A stretch of 64,000 nucleotides of DNA from Gammaproteobacteria bacterium (GTDB taxonomy: Bacteria > Pseudomonadota > Gammaproteobacteria > Pseudomonadales > Pseudohongiellaceae). Under the pieces are notes generated by a model. The model was not told the DNA's origin. It saw only the letters and a list, made by a program, of their open reading frames with translations, and did not search any database. A program made the translations under genes and the position numbers. Numbering within the stretch: the stretch's first letter is position 1; each line of letters starts with the position of its first letter. Of this stretch, positions 1 to 10,392 are shown piece by piece. The DNA lies in contig PBYU01000061.1 of the NCBI GenBank assembly GCA_002730035.1, positions 6,972-70,971 of the forward strand, written 5' to 3'.

Positions 1-42
1 AACAAACCTTGCGCCTAAAAATTTCGGGCTCGCTTAGAAGCA

Positions 43-62
43 GGGAAGCAGCTACGCTCCCC
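43..62 (-). terminator. possible groEL hairpin
   Basis: On the minus strand, just past the groEL stop, GGGGAGC can pair with GCTTCCC around a 6-base loop (7 bp with one G:U pair). A short T-run appears only about 20 bases further on, at 20-24, so this is a weak candidate for the end of the groESL transcript. Confidence 0.28.
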
Positions 63-75
63 GAGCGCCTGTGAT

Positions 76-1719
<1,644 letters not shown>

Positions 1720-1798
1720 TCAATATTCCTATCTTGTCTAAATGATTATTGGAGTTTAATTAACAAGTCAATTATTTCGCTTGGTTAGCTTTCTCGCG

Positions 1799-2089
1799 TT
1801 ATGACTCGATAACACCAAAAATTTCGCTTTCATTTAAAATCAGTAACTCTTCGTCGCCAATTTTCACGGTGTTGCTGGAATACTTACCAAATACAACGAT
1901 ATCTCCTACTTTGACATCGACTGGCTGAGTTTCACCGTTTTCCTGACGCTTGCCTGGTCCAACAGAAACAACTTCGCCTTGTGCCGGTTTTTCAGTGGCC
2001 GAACCTGGCAGCACAATGCCTCCTGCTGTGGTTGTTTCTTCTTCCATGCGTCGCACTACGACACGATCTTGTAAAGGCCGGATATTCAT
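1799..2089 (-). CDS. groS: co-chaperonin GroES (Hsp10)
   Basis: This 96-residue protein forms the heptameric lid that closes the GroEL folding chamber. The start [18 protein letters not shown] and the mobile-loop region [14 protein letters not shown] near residue 18 identify it, and the length is standard. It is the first gene of the groESL operon. A leader of about 145 bases separates its start codon from a strong sigma32-type promoter, and fxsA lies further upstream on the same strand, as in E. coli and Pseudomonas. Confidence 0.99.
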   Translation of the reverse strand: MNIRPLQDRVVVRRMEEETTTAGGIVLPGSATEKPAQGEVVSVGPGKRQENGETQPVDVKVGDIVVFGKYSSNTVKIGDEELLILNESEIFGVIES

Positions 2090-2242
2090 TACTTATCACT
2101 CCTAAATCAAAAGATTGATTAACAAAACTGAAACAAAAGTGACTACCCTCATCCCGGTGACCAGAGCAACCATCCTCAATACCAATCTGTAGCCACAGAC
2201 TCCGAAATACGGTGCTTTGCAGCAATTTAATTGTTGCAACTC

Positions 2243-2270
2243 TAGATGGGGATGATCAGGGAAAATTCAA
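2243..2270 (-). promoter_or_regulatory. sigma32 heat-shock promoter of groESL
   Basis: Read on the minus strand, TTGAAT (2265-2270) is followed after 13 bases by CCCCATCTA (2243-2251). This matches the sigma32 consensus (TTGAA, a 13-15 base spacer, CCCCATnT) and closely resembles the E. coli groE promoter. Transcription should start near 2235, giving a groES leader of about 145 bases. This is the best-supported promoter call of the window apart from the mraZ promoter. Confidence 0.82.
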
Positions 2271-2280
2271 TGGCTTATTG

Positions 2281-2324
2281 CCATTTAACTCCCATTTAAC
2301 TCTCATCTAACACTCATCTTTAAG
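2281..2324. repeat. four 11-bp tandem repeats upstream of groES promoter
   Basis: Four adjacent 11-bp units occupy 2281-2291, 2292-2302, 2303-2313 and 2314-2324. The first two are identical (CCATTTAACTC); the others have drifted (TCATCTAACAC, TCATCTTTAAG). The array starts 11 bases upstream of the -35 box of the heat-shock promoter, and its period is about one DNA turn. It could hold one face of the helix for a regulator, or simply be an AT-rich slippage tract. Confidence 0.7.
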
Positions 2325-2344
2325 CAATTTTCCAGAGTGTTAAA
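2306..2344. repeat. CIRCE-like inverted repeat, 19-base spacer
   Basis: TAACACTC (2308-2315) and GAGTGTTA (2335-2342) are perfect inverted copies; the arms extend to 10 bp with one mismatch. The half-sites resemble those of the HrcA operator CIRCE (TTAGCACTC and GAGTGCTAA), but the spacer is 19 rather than 9 bases, about one extra helical turn. It lies between the fxsA stop and the groES promoter. It is not followed by a T-run, so it does not look like an fxsA terminator. Confidence 0.4.
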
Positions 2345-2387
2345 GGCGTCCACTTTGTAACTTATTGTTTTTAATATATTTATTCTA

Positions 2388-2909
2388 CTAATGCAACTTG
2401 TCATCAGGCCCACTTTTTTCTTGCCCCTTCTCCAACTGAGATAGCCCATCCTCGGAGTACTCGCCCTCATAGACCTTGGCAGAATCCGCTTTGTAGGATC
2501 TGTTAGCAGCGGACCAGAATCTGAAGCCATCTGCCCCTCCACCGGAGCTGAAAGTGTGCATCTTACCCGATTGTATAATGCGCCGCGCTATAGGCCTTCG
2601 AAGAGGACCTGTCAGGAAGATGAATCCCAGCGTATCGGTGATAAATCCAGGGGTTAATAATAGAGCACCAGCACCGGCCAGCATCATGCCTTCGACAATC
2701 TCCTGTGCTGGTAATTCGCCGGACTGTAAGCGATGGTTAGCTCTGGTGAGTGTCGATAGCCCCTGCCGTTTAAGGATTTGCACTCCGATTACTGCCGTCA
2801 GCACTACCAGGCTGAGCGTAGCGACACCGCCAATCCGATCGGCTACTTCAAACAAAAGCATCATCTCCGTCAATGGGATGATGATGAATAGAATAACGAC
2901 AAAGCGCAC
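2388..2909 (-). CDS. fxsA: FxsA family membrane protein
   Basis: This 173-residue inner-membrane protein belongs to the FxsA family. In E. coli, FxsA overproduction relieves the exclusion of phage T7 by the F plasmid; its normal role is unclear. The sequence starts with a hydrophobic helix (MRFVVILFIIIPLTEMMLLF) and has further membrane segments near residues 28-46 and 75-97 (AGALLLTPGFITDTLGF, typical of the family). The C-terminal third is polar and cytoplasmic. Its position just upstream of groESL is conserved in Gammaproteobacteria and supports the call. Confidence 0.93.
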   Translation of the reverse strand: MRFVVILFIIIPLTEMMLLFEVADRIGGVATLSLVVLTAVIGVQILKRQGLSTLTRANHRLQSGELPAQEIVEGMMLAGAGALLLTPGFITDTLGFIFLTGPLRRPIARRIIQSGKMHTFSSGGGADGFRFWSAANRSYKADSAKVYEGEYSEDGLSQLEKGQEKSGPDDKLH

Positions 2910-2981
2910 CGGTGACTCCTACCAAAAACTGCATGCACACTCTATCATGATATGCCTGGGATTTATTGGAATTCGGCTTGC

Positions 2982-3287
2982 ATGAACAACAAGCAGAAAA
3001 TCTGGCAAGTAGTGCATCAGATACCGAGAGGCAGAGTCGCAAGCTATGGCCAGGTAGCAAAACTAGCAGGCTTACCTGGTTATGCTCGCTATGTAGGGCA
3101 TACCATGATGATGCTGCCGAGAGACACAAAATTGCCCTGGTTTCGCGTCATCAACTCCGCTGGCAAGATTTCCTTTAAGAAAGGCACCACGGAATACCTC
3201 AGGCAGAAGTCGTTACTGGAAGCGGAAGGTTTTGTGTTTGTGAAGGGAAAATTATCTTTAAAGCAATTCGGTTGGAATCAAGATTAA
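2982..3287 (+). CDS. alkyltransferase-like DNA-binding protein (ATL/YbaZ type)
   Basis: This 101-residue protein resembles the DNA-binding domain of O6-alkylguanine-DNA alkyltransferases. The acceptor cysteine motif PCHRV is replaced by PWFRV (Trp at residue 53), the hallmark of alkyltransferase-like proteins. Such proteins cannot remove the alkyl group; they flag bulky O6-alkylguanine for nucleotide excision repair. The helix-turn-helix (RGRVASYGQVAKLAGLPGYA) and the arginine finger region are present. I chose the ATG at 2982 because an upstream in-frame start would add ten residues not found in the family. It is divergent from fxsA and convergent with ampG. Confidence 0.9.
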   Translation: MNNKQKIWQVVHQIPRGRVASYGQVAKLAGLPGYARYVGHTMMMLPRDTKLPWFRVINSAGKISFKKGTTEYLRQKSLLEAEGFVFVKGKLSLKQFGWNQD

Positions 3288-3350
3288 AACTACCAGAGCA
3301 TTGGCAACATACAGTTCAAAAATCAACCCGTTTTCGTGCCCCCGTGATAT

Positions 3351-4721
3351 TCAAGCCATGGAACGAGCGTGTGCACGTCCCGCCCAAATGGCAACCAGTA
3401 TTGAAGGAATGCCGACAGCCGCAGTACAGGCGAAAAATACACCATAAGCCGGAATCAATCCTAATACCTGTTCCAACTCGCTTACCGCCACTCCCGAAAA
3501 TCCTTTCAGCAATTTTCCCAGAATTGTGTAGAAGGAAGACAGCAGCGCATATTGCGTGGCCGCATAACCAAACGTTGTCAGGCTCGACATCCAGGCAATC
3601 AGTGCCGTGCCGGAAAATCCTTCGGAGAAATTCTCAAGGGTAAGTGCCGCAGCGAACGCCCAAAGATCGGGTCCTTGAGTAGCCATGAATGTGAGACCAA
3701 GATTGGACGCCGGTGCCAGGAAGGCGCCGATGACCAAAGTCTTCACCAAGCCAAGGCGAACGACACAGAATCCAGCCGCTGCCACACCCGCTATAGTCGC
3801 CCATAGACCAACTCCCGCTCGCATCGCCCCGATAGCGTCATTGGACAATCCAAGATCCTGATAGAACGGGTTGACCATTGGCCCCATGATAAAGTCCGGC
3901 AAGCGATAAAGGCTGATAGCCACGAGCAGTAGCAAGGCTTTGTTGCCATGTTCAGTAAAAAATTCCACGAACGGTCCCACCACTGCATCGTATAGCTTGC
4001 GTGGTGTCCAACTCATAAGAGCCGGTTGATCTGAGCGGCTACTGGTAGCCACCGCTGTGGCATCGCTGCTCGGTTCGGCGGCGAATAACGCAGCCGCGAT
4101 TCCAGCAATCATCAACACGGCCATAAGTACATAGGAAAATTCCCAGCCGGTACGTGCCGCGATATTGAAAATAAAAGCGTTAGTGATGAGTATTGCGGCG
4201 CGATATCCTAGTTGATAGGCGGCCGACATAAGACCCAACTCTTCCGTGCTACGTGATATTTCGATCCGCCAAGCGTCAATGGCAATATCCTGAGTTGCTG
4301 ACGAAAATGCCACGACCAGGGCAAAAATTCCAAACAATACCAGGCCGCCTTCAGGACCAATGACTGCCATTGCAAGCAGCCCTGAAATAACACCGACCTG
4401 GGCAAGAATTATCCAGCTACGACGCTTACCTAACCGTCCAATCAACGGTAGTTCGATCGAATCGAGTGCGGGTGCCCAAACAAATTTGAATGAATAGGCC
4501 AGTCCGACCCAGGATAGGAATCCAATAGCTGCCAGTTCTGTACCCTCATTGCGCAGCCAGGCCCCCAGAGTGTTTCCAGTAAGCATGAATGGGAGTCCGG
4601 CGGCAAATCCAAGCGCGAGCATGGCAATGACACGCGGTTCACGACAGGAAGCCAAAATGTCGCGCCAACCATGTGTAATTTTCGTCGCCTCGGACGAAGT
4701 GTCAGTTGTGCCTTCAGTCAT
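3351..4721 (-). CDS. ampG: AmpG-type muropeptide MFS permease
   Basis: This 456-residue major facilitator protein is the inner-membrane importer of GlcNAc-anhydroMurNAc muropeptides released during murein turnover. The opening segment (REPRVIAMLALGFAAGLPFML) and the multiple hydrophobic helices with the SATQDIAIDAWRIE loop after about residue 135 are characteristic of AmpG. It stands apart from ampD and ampE, which lie 7 kb away on the same strand, so the three recycling functions are close but not in one operon. The C-terminal region is shorter than in Pseudomonas AmpG, but the core is complete. Confidence 0.93.
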   Translation of the reverse strand: MTEGTTDTSSEATKITHGWRDILASCREPRVIAMLALGFAAGLPFMLTGNTLGAWLRNEGTELAAIGFLSWVGLAYSFKFVWAPALDSIELPLIGRLGKRRSWIILAQVGVISGLLAMAVIGPEGGLVLFGIFALVVAFSSATQDIAIDAWRIEISRSTEELGLMSAAYQLGYRAAILITNAFIFNIAARTGWEFSYVLMAVLMIAGIAAALFAAEPSSDATAVATSSRSDQPALMSWTPRKLYDAVVGPFVEFFTEHGNKALLLLVAISLYRLPDFIMGPMVNPFYQDLGLSNDAIGAMRAGVGLWATIAGVAAAGFCVVRLGLVKTLVIGAFLAPASNLGLTFMATQGPDLWAFAAALTLENFSEGFSGTALIAWMSSLTTFGYAATQYALLSSFYTILGKLLKGFSGVAVSELEQVLGLIPAYGVFFACTAAVGIPSILVAIWAGRAHARSMA

Positions 4722-4766
4722 AGTGAGATGACTCTATGCGCTCTGTGAAATCTTAGTTCTTGCTTT

Positions 4767-5252
4767 CTAGTCACGAAAATTAGTGTACTGCAATGGAATT
4801 CCCAAATTCGCATCTTTTAACATGGCGATAACATTCTGCAGATGGTCTCGCTTCTTGCCGGTCACTCGTAACTTCTCACCCTGGATAGCGGTTTGAACTT
4901 TTATCTTGGTCTCTTTCACCATTTTTACAATCTTGCGAGCCAGTTCCGACTCGATACCCTGTTGAACCTTCACCATCATTGTGGCTTTCTGACCGGTCAC
5001 TTCGACCTCAGCTTCCAGCAGGCTTTTTGTGTCGATGCCCCGCTTGACCGCCTTGTTACGTAAAACTTCCAACATCTGTCTCACTTGAAAATCGACTTCG
5101 GCACTAACTGAAATTGCCGCCGAATCTATCAGTTCGAACTTTGCATCAACCCCCTTGAAATCGAAGCGGGTTCCAACTTCTCTGTTAGCTTGATCAATAG
5201 CATTATTAACTTCATGCATATCCACTTCTGAAACGATATCAAACGATGGCAT
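4767..5252 (-). CDS. yajQ: YajQ-family nucleotide-binding protein
   Basis: This 161-residue cytosolic protein belongs to the YajQ family (UPF0234). Some members bind cyclic di-GMP and act as transcription co-regulators; others have been reported to bind nucleic acids or ribosomes. The start MPSFDIVSEVDMHEVNNAIDQ, the FDFKG segment at about residues 32-36 and the end YTNFRD are typical, and the length is standard. It is 45 bases upstream of ampG on the same strand, so a shared transcript is possible but not shown. Confidence 0.95.
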   Translation of the reverse strand: MPSFDIVSEVDMHEVNNAIDQANREVGTRFDFKGVDAKFELIDSAAISVSAEVDFQVRQMLEVLRNKAVKRGIDTKSLLEAEVEVTGQKATMMVKVQQGIESELARKIVKMVKETKIKVQTAIQGEKLRVTGKKRDHLQNVIAMLKDANLGIPLQYTNFRD

Positions 5253-5561
5253 TGTCTATGGGAATCCTCTATTAACAAAAATCGAATTTAACTACTAGTC
5301 AGGCAGTCTATCATTCAAAATGGAGAACTTAATAGCAGCTGCGACCTTGTGTCATCCCATACAATCAGTTTATCGGCAATACACCAAAATACTGGCGGAG
5401 AGTACGCACACGATAGACCAGCCGTTTTCTGCACTGAGTTGTTGATTCGAGATTCGGCTATGCCTCGCTTCGCAATACCCTGTAATGAGAAACGAGCGAT
5501 GTGTCAGCAGCCGCGGGGAGCGATGACAATCAGTTGCCGAGCAGCAACACGATGGGTTTTT
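5253..5561. other. intergenic stretch between aceF and yajQ
   Basis: These 309 bases separate the aceF stop from the yajQ start, both genes being on the minus strand. A small hairpin GTTGC/GCAAC lies just past aceF (about 5533-5548) but lacks a T-run, so no terminator can be called. The yajQ promoter must lie at its left side; I see no confident -35/-10 pair. No gene is apparent. Confidence 0.5.
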
Positions 5562-7241
5562 CTAGATCAGAACGTGCCGAACATCAGCCAGTATTTTTGC
5601 GAGATAAGTGGCAAACTGGCCACCATCTACACCGTTCACCGCTCTGTGATCATAAGAAAGGGTGAGTGGCAACATCTTTCTGGGCCGGAACTCGCCCTCG
5701 AAATACACCGGCTTCATCTCAGCCCTGGCGACGCCGAGTATTGCCACCTCTGGTGCATTGACTATCGGTATGAATCCCGTGCCACCGATGGCACCAAGGC
5801 TGGAAATGGTAAAGCAGGCACCCTGCAACTCATCGATACTCAACCTGCGTTGTTTGGCCTTGTCTGTTAACTCAATAAGCTCTTCTGCTAACTGCCAAAT
5901 TGTCTTCTGATCCACATCTCTGATAACCGGCACCACCAGGCCAGCGACCGTGGCAACGGCTACTCCGATATGCAGATACTTCTTCTGAATGAGGTATTCA
6001 CCGGACGAGTGCAGTGAAACATTGAATTGTGGATATTCCTGCAGCGTCTTGGCACAGGCCTTCAACAGAAATGGCATGAAGGTAAGCTTGCTGCCCTTTC
6101 TTTCTGCTTCAGGTTTTAGTTCAGCGCGAAATGCTTCGAGATCGGTTATGTCCACTTCATTGAACTGCGCCACATGTGGAACTGCAGTCCAACTGCGATG
6201 CATATTGCTTGCAATGATTTTATGCAGTTTGCTGCGAGGTATCCGTTCAATATCCCCGAATTGACTGAAATCAATATCGGCTATTTCGCCAGCTGCGGGG
6301 GCGGTGCCAGGTGCATTGATGCGACTCTTGACGAAAGTCTGTATATCCTCTTTTAAGATGCGGAATTTTGCGCCAGTGCCTGGTACTACCGTCAGATCCA
6401 CACCCAGTTCACGAGCAAGCTTTCTAACCGCCGGACCTGCATAAACCCGAGTACTCGAAGCTGCTGTGGCGGGCTGCTGCACTACTGGAGCCTTCGAGAT
6501 TACAGCCGCAGCTGGTTCACTCTCCTGCTCAGCTTTCTTCTTCTGCAGCGGCTGCGCCGATGCTGGATCATTTGCATTCGAATCGACGGCAAGGGTGGCC
6601 AGACGCAAAATTGCTGATCCCGTTTTCACTTTATCACCCAGGTTGACGAGCAGCTCTTCGACGCTGCCCGCCTGTAGCGACAGCACTTCCATGGCTGCCT
6701 TGTCACTCTCCAGGGTAATCAACGCCTGGTCACTCGTTATGGCATCACCTACCTTTATATGAATTTCGATCACATCAACTTCTTCTTCAGTTCCCAGGTC
6801 GGGCACCTCGATGAGTTGAGATGTTTTACTGGCCCCTGGCTGAGGTAGCGCAGATTCAGATGGTGCGGCCAATGAGCTGAATTCATCTGAAGCAGAATCA
6901 ACATCCGGCTCAGCCGGCACTGCTTCAACTGCATCGGTTTCTGTTTGTGTTTCTGTTTGTGTTTCTGTTTGTGTTGTTTTCGTCGCCTCTGCTGTAGCAC
7001 TACCTGTAATCTCCAGAGTGAGCATTTCACTGCCGGTCGTCACCTGATCACCTAGATTGACTGCAATACTCTTAACCACCCCCGACATCGGTGCGGGGAT
7101 TTCCATGGCCGCCTTGTCGCTCTCCAGTACCAGCAGGGAATCATTTTCGGTAACACTCTGACCTACCGAGACCAACAATTCGATTACTTCGACTTCACTG
7201 GCATCCCCCAAGTCTGGAACTGTTATGTTTTCAATCGCCAA
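5562..7241 (-). CDS. aceF: pyruvate dehydrogenase E2, dihydrolipoamide acetyltransferase
   Basis: This 559-residue core enzyme of the pyruvate dehydrogenase complex passes the acetyl group from lipoamide to CoA. Two lipoyl domains carry ESDKAAME, with the lipoylated lysines at residues 43 and 181. They are followed by a peripheral subunit-binding domain ([15 protein letters not shown], about 266-304) and the catalytic domain, whose active-site SYDHRAVNG lies near the C-terminus. The linker after the first lipoyl domain contains a TQTE repeat. It follows aceE with a 77-base gap and is probably co-transcribed. The E3 gene (lpd) is not in the window. Confidence 0.98.
   Translation of the reverse strand: MAIENITVPDLGDASEVEVIELLVSVGQSVTENDSLLVLESDKAAMEIPAPMSGVVKSIAVNLGDQVTTGSEMLTLEITGSATAEATKTTQTETQTETQTETDAVEAVPAEPDVDSASDEFSSLAAPSESALPQPGASKTSQLIEVPDLGTEEEVDVIEIHIKVGDAITSDQALITLESDKAAMEVLSLQAGSVEELLVNLGDKVKTGSAILRLATLAVDSNANDPASAQPLQKKKAEQESEPAAAVISKAPVVQQPATAASSTRVYAGPAVRKLARELGVDLTVVPGTGAKFRILKEDIQTFVKSRINAPGTAPAAGEIADIDFSQFGDIERIPRSKLHKIIASNMHRSWTAVPHVAQFNEVDITDLEAFRAELKPEAERKGSKLTFMPFLLKACAKTLQEYPQFNVSLHSSGEYLIQKKYLHIGVAVATVAGLVVPVIRDVDQKTIWQLAEELIELTDKAKQRRLSIDELQGACFTISSLGAIGGTGFIPIVNAPEVAILGVARAEMKPVYFEGEFRPRKMLPLTLSYDHRAVNGVDGGQFATYLAKILADVRHVLI
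6936..6977 (-). repeat. 12-bp tandem repeat in aceF linker (TQTE)
   Basis: The stretch codes for residues 89-102 of AceF as a repeated Thr-Gln-Thr-Glu unit. On the plus strand it appears as alternating GTTTCT and GTTTGT. About three copies are present, in the flexible linker between the two lipoyl domains, where length change is tolerated. Slippage could alter the copy number without breaking the frame. Confidence 0.75.
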
Positions 7242-7318
7242 TGCTGGGTGCTCCGGAAGGCATGATTGTTGGGCTATCTTTTATTGCTGCAATTATTGCT
7301 ACATTCATCAGGAAATGC

Positions 7319-10006
7319 TTACTGCGCCAGGGGGTTGACTTTATTCCTGTCGATCCCGGTTGTCTTCATATGGTCGATGATCACCGTGTGGCCAATCAGT
7401 TCTCTATCTTTGAGCTCGGTCAAAGCTGCCAGAACGATAAACTTGCTGTCAACTTCGAAGAAGTGACGCAACTGCTTTCTGCTATCACTGCGACCGAATC
7501 CATCGGTGCCCAGCACGCGGTAAGAGTCTGGTACAAATTCACGTATCTGATCCGAGTACGCTTTCATATAGTCCGTCGCAGCAATGACAGGACCCTGCTG
7601 TTTTTCCAGTTGCTGCGTAACATACGGTACTGTGGCTTGCCTGTCCGGTTGCAACATGTTCTCCCGCGCCACTGCTAACGCTTCTTTTCTCAGTTCGTTG
7701 AAACTGGTAACACTGAATACATCAACAGCTACCGAATATTCCTCTCGAAGGATTTGCGCGGCCCTACGTACTTCACGCAGGATAGTACCGCCGCCCAGTA
7801 ACCGCAGTCTAAGCTTCTTATCTATACTCTTTGCGACCTTATATTCTTTAGCAGCTCCATCTTCGAGTAGATACATGCCCCTTATTATGCCTTCCTCAAC
7901 ACCCGCCGGCATGGCAGGCTGCTGGTAATTCTCATTCATGGTGGTTATGTAGTAAAAAACCGATTCCATGTTCTTGTACATTCGTTTTAAACCATCCTGC
8001 ACTATTATCGCCAACTCGTAGGCATAAGCAGGATCGTAGCTGACACAATTGGGAATGGTCGAGGACAGTATATGGCTATGACCGTCCTGATGTTGTAAGC
8101 CCTCGCCATTTAAGGTTGTGCGCCCGGCAGTCGCACCGATGAGGAATCCCCGTGCCTGAGAATCACCGGCCGCCCAGCACAGGTCTCCTACACGCTGGAA
8201 TCCAAACATAGAGTAGTAAGTATAGAAGGGAATGAGAGGGTAGTTATTGACGCTGTAAGAAGTAGCCGCCGCTAGCCATGTGGAAAAGGCACCCGCTTCG
8301 GTAATGCCTTCCTCAAGCATCTGGCCTTTCTTGTCTTCACGATAGAACATCACCTGGTGTGAGTCTGCCGGATCATAAAGCTGTCCCACCGCAGAATAGA
8401 TTCCCAGTTGGCGGAACATGCCTTCCATACCGAAAGTACGCGCTTCGTCTGGAACAATCGGCACTACCCGCTCGCCAATTTCCTCGTCTTTGCAAAGCGC
8501 AGTGAGCATGCGAACGAATGCCATAGTTGTGGAGAGTTCTCTATCACCACTGCCGGAAATCTGACTCTCAAAGGCATCGGTGGAGGCAATGGTCAGGCTG
8601 TAAGTTTGAGATCTGCGCTGTGGCACTGGCCCACCCAGAGATTCATGCACTTTACGCAGGTACTTCAATTCGAGACTCTTCTCTGGAGGTCGGTAAAACG
8701 GCACATTTTCAAGCTTGTCGTCGCTGATCGGTATACCAAATCTGTCACGGAATTTTTTCAGAGACTCGATATCCAGTTTCTTGACGGAGTGGGTTGCATT
8801 CTGAGCCTCGGCGGCGGCTCCGAATGCATACCCCTTAATCGTCTTAGCCAGGATCACGGTGGGTTTGCCATTCGGCTTTATCGCCTGCGCGTAAGCTGCG
8901 TAGACTTTATAGGGATCATGTCCGCCGCGATTGAGTGCCATGATGTCGGCATCGGACAAATGCTCTACCAATTTCAGAAGTTCCGGGCTAGTACCGAAAA
9001 AATGCTCACGAGTATATTCACCGCCACGGCTCGCATAGTTTTGAAACTCACCATCGACCACCTCATCCATGCGCGCCTGCAGAATGCCCTCCTTATCGGC
9101 CTGAAACAGAGGATCCCAGTGGCGCCCCCAAATAACCTTAATAACATTCCAGCCGCCACCTCGGAACACTCCCTCCAGTTCCTGGATAATTTTGCCATTA
9201 CCGCGCACCGGACCATCCAGGCGCTGCAAGTTGCAATTGATTACGAAGATCAGATTATCCAGGTGCTCTCGCCCGGCCTTGCTGATAGCCCCGAGCGATT
9301 CCGGCTCGTCCATCTCACCGTCGCCCAGAAATGCCCAGATTCTCCGATCGGCCTGATCGATCAGGCCACGATTGGACAGGTACTTCATGACGTGAGCCTG
9401 ATAAATAGCCTGAATCGGGCCCAAACCCATGGAAACCGTCGGGAATTGCCAATACTCAGGCATCAACCAGGGATGGGGGTAGGATGAGAGCCCGTTGCCA
9501 TTCACTTCCTGACGAAAATTATCGAGTTGCGCCTCGTCCAATCGGCCTTCAAGGTAGGAGCGAGCGTAGATACCGGGTGCCGAGTGACCCTGGTAGTAGA
9601 TCAAATCTCCCTCATGATCGCCGTCAGGCCCACGAAAGAAGTAGTTAGAACCCACATCATACAAGGTGGCAGATGAAGCGAATGTTGAGAGATGCCCTCC
9701 CAGATTGGGATTACGTCGATTGGCTCGCATCACCATCGCCAGAGCATTCCAGCGTACATAGCCGCGCACCTGGCGCTCCATGAACATGTCGCCAGGCATG
9801 CGCTCTTCGCGCTGGGGAGAAATGGTGTTGCAGTACGGCGTGTTTACCGTCTTGGTGGGTGCATAGTGACCTTGCTTGACAGCACCATCCTGGAGACTTC
9901 CAATCAGGTAATGGGCCCGCTCGATTCCTTCTGCGTCGATAACAGACTTGAGGGCATCGAGCCATTCCTTAGTCTCTTCCGGATTGGCATCGTCTTGCTC
10001 GGTCAT
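7319..10006 (-). CDS. aceE: pyruvate dehydrogenase E1 component (homodimeric type)
   Basis: This 895-residue thiamine diphosphate enzyme decarboxylates pyruvate and transfers the acetyl unit to the lipoyl groups of AceF. The length matches the homodimeric AceE type of Gammaproteobacteria. The ThDP/Mg-binding stretch GDGEMDEPES is near residue 230, with INCNLQRLDGPVRGNGK just after it. The C-terminus is complete (DHMKTTGIDRNKVNPLAQ). It is the first gene of aceE-aceF. No pdhR gene is next to it and I do not recognise a PdhR operator upstream. Confidence 0.99.
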   Translation of the reverse strand: MTEQDDANPEETKEWLDALKSVIDAEGIERAHYLIGSLQDGAVKQGHYAPTKTVNTPYCNTISPQREERMPGDMFMERQVRGYVRWNALAMVMRANRRNPNLGGHLSTFASSATLYDVGSNYFFRGPDGDHEGDLIYYQGHSAPGIYARSYLEGRLDEAQLDNFRQEVNGNGLSSYPHPWLMPEYWQFPTVSMGLGPIQAIYQAHVMKYLSNRGLIDQADRRIWAFLGDGEMDEPESLGAISKAGREHLDNLIFVINCNLQRLDGPVRGNGKIIQELEGVFRGGGWNVIKVIWGRHWDPLFQADKEGILQARMDEVVDGEFQNYASRGGEYTREHFFGTSPELLKLVEHLSDADIMALNRGGHDPYKVYAAYAQAIKPNGKPTVILAKTIKGYAFGAAAEAQNATHSVKKLDIESLKKFRDRFGIPISDDKLENVPFYRPPEKSLELKYLRKVHESLGGPVPQRRSQTYSLTIASTDAFESQISGSGDRELSTTMAFVRMLTALCKDEEIGERVVPIVPDEARTFGMEGMFRQLGIYSAVGQLYDPADSHQVMFYREDKKGQMLEEGITEAGAFSTWLAAATSYSVNNYPLIPFYTYYSMFGFQRVGDLCWAAGDSQARGFLIGATAGRTTLNGEGLQHQDGHSHILSSTIPNCVSYDPAYAYELAIIVQDGLKRMYKNMESVFYYITTMNENYQQPAMPAGVEEGIIRGMYLLEDGAAKEYKVAKSIDKKLRLRLLGGGTILREVRRAAQILREEYSVAVDVFSVTSFNELRKEALAVARENMLQPDRQATVPYVTQQLEKQQGPVIAATDYMKAYSDQIREFVPDSYRVLGTDGFGRSDSRKQLRHFFEVDSKFIVLAALTELKDRELIGHTVIIDHMKTTGIDRNKVNPLAQ

Positions 10007-10392
10007 TATTAAATCCTGTACTCAATCAGGTTTGCTGATGAATTCTCTGCATTGTGTAAATTAATTACAAATCGGCCGGCACTCTACCGAAAAATAGCGG
10101 CTTCATCCAAACATATTGTGTCTATATGTGGTTTTACTACATTTTTTTGAATTGGCGGAAATATTAAAAATATCATTTTAAGTTTATAGATTACAATGGG
10201 TTAGCTATGAACTTAATAGACAATCCCAGGGCCGAAACTTCCAGATAAGCGGAAATCTGCGGTCCAGACTTCATTTCCCGTTCCGAAGCCTTGCGTCAGC
10301 TATTTCGCCGGAAACGGTTGCCACGAACTATCCGTATCCACAGTGCCACAACCCCAGGCCCGCACTAGCCAAGACTTTGTGCAGAGCGCCCC
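10007..10392. other. intergenic stretch upstream of aceE
   Basis: These 386 bases lie between the ampE stop and the aceE start, both on the minus strand. The middle part (10130-10215) is strongly AT-rich and holds the candidate aceE promoter. The part nearer ampE has normal composition and shows no gene and no clear terminator. Confidence 0.6.
10183..10211 (-). promoter_or_regulatory. candidate aceE promoter
   Basis: On the minus strand TTCATA (10206-10211) and TATAAA (10183-10188) are separated by 17 bases, a fair sigma70 match. It would give an aceE leader of about 170 bases. The AT-rich surroundings make chance matches likely. Confidence 0.35.

Noticed and set aside
2303-2542. 79-codon minus-strand frame at the end of fxsA
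   Set aside because: It overlaps fxsA in another frame, covers the repeat array and promoter region, and has no similarity to known proteins.
8408-9487. 359-codon plus-strand open frame inside aceE
   Set aside because: It lies fully antisense to the strongly conserved aceE gene and reads as a composition artefact; no domain or ribosome site supports it.
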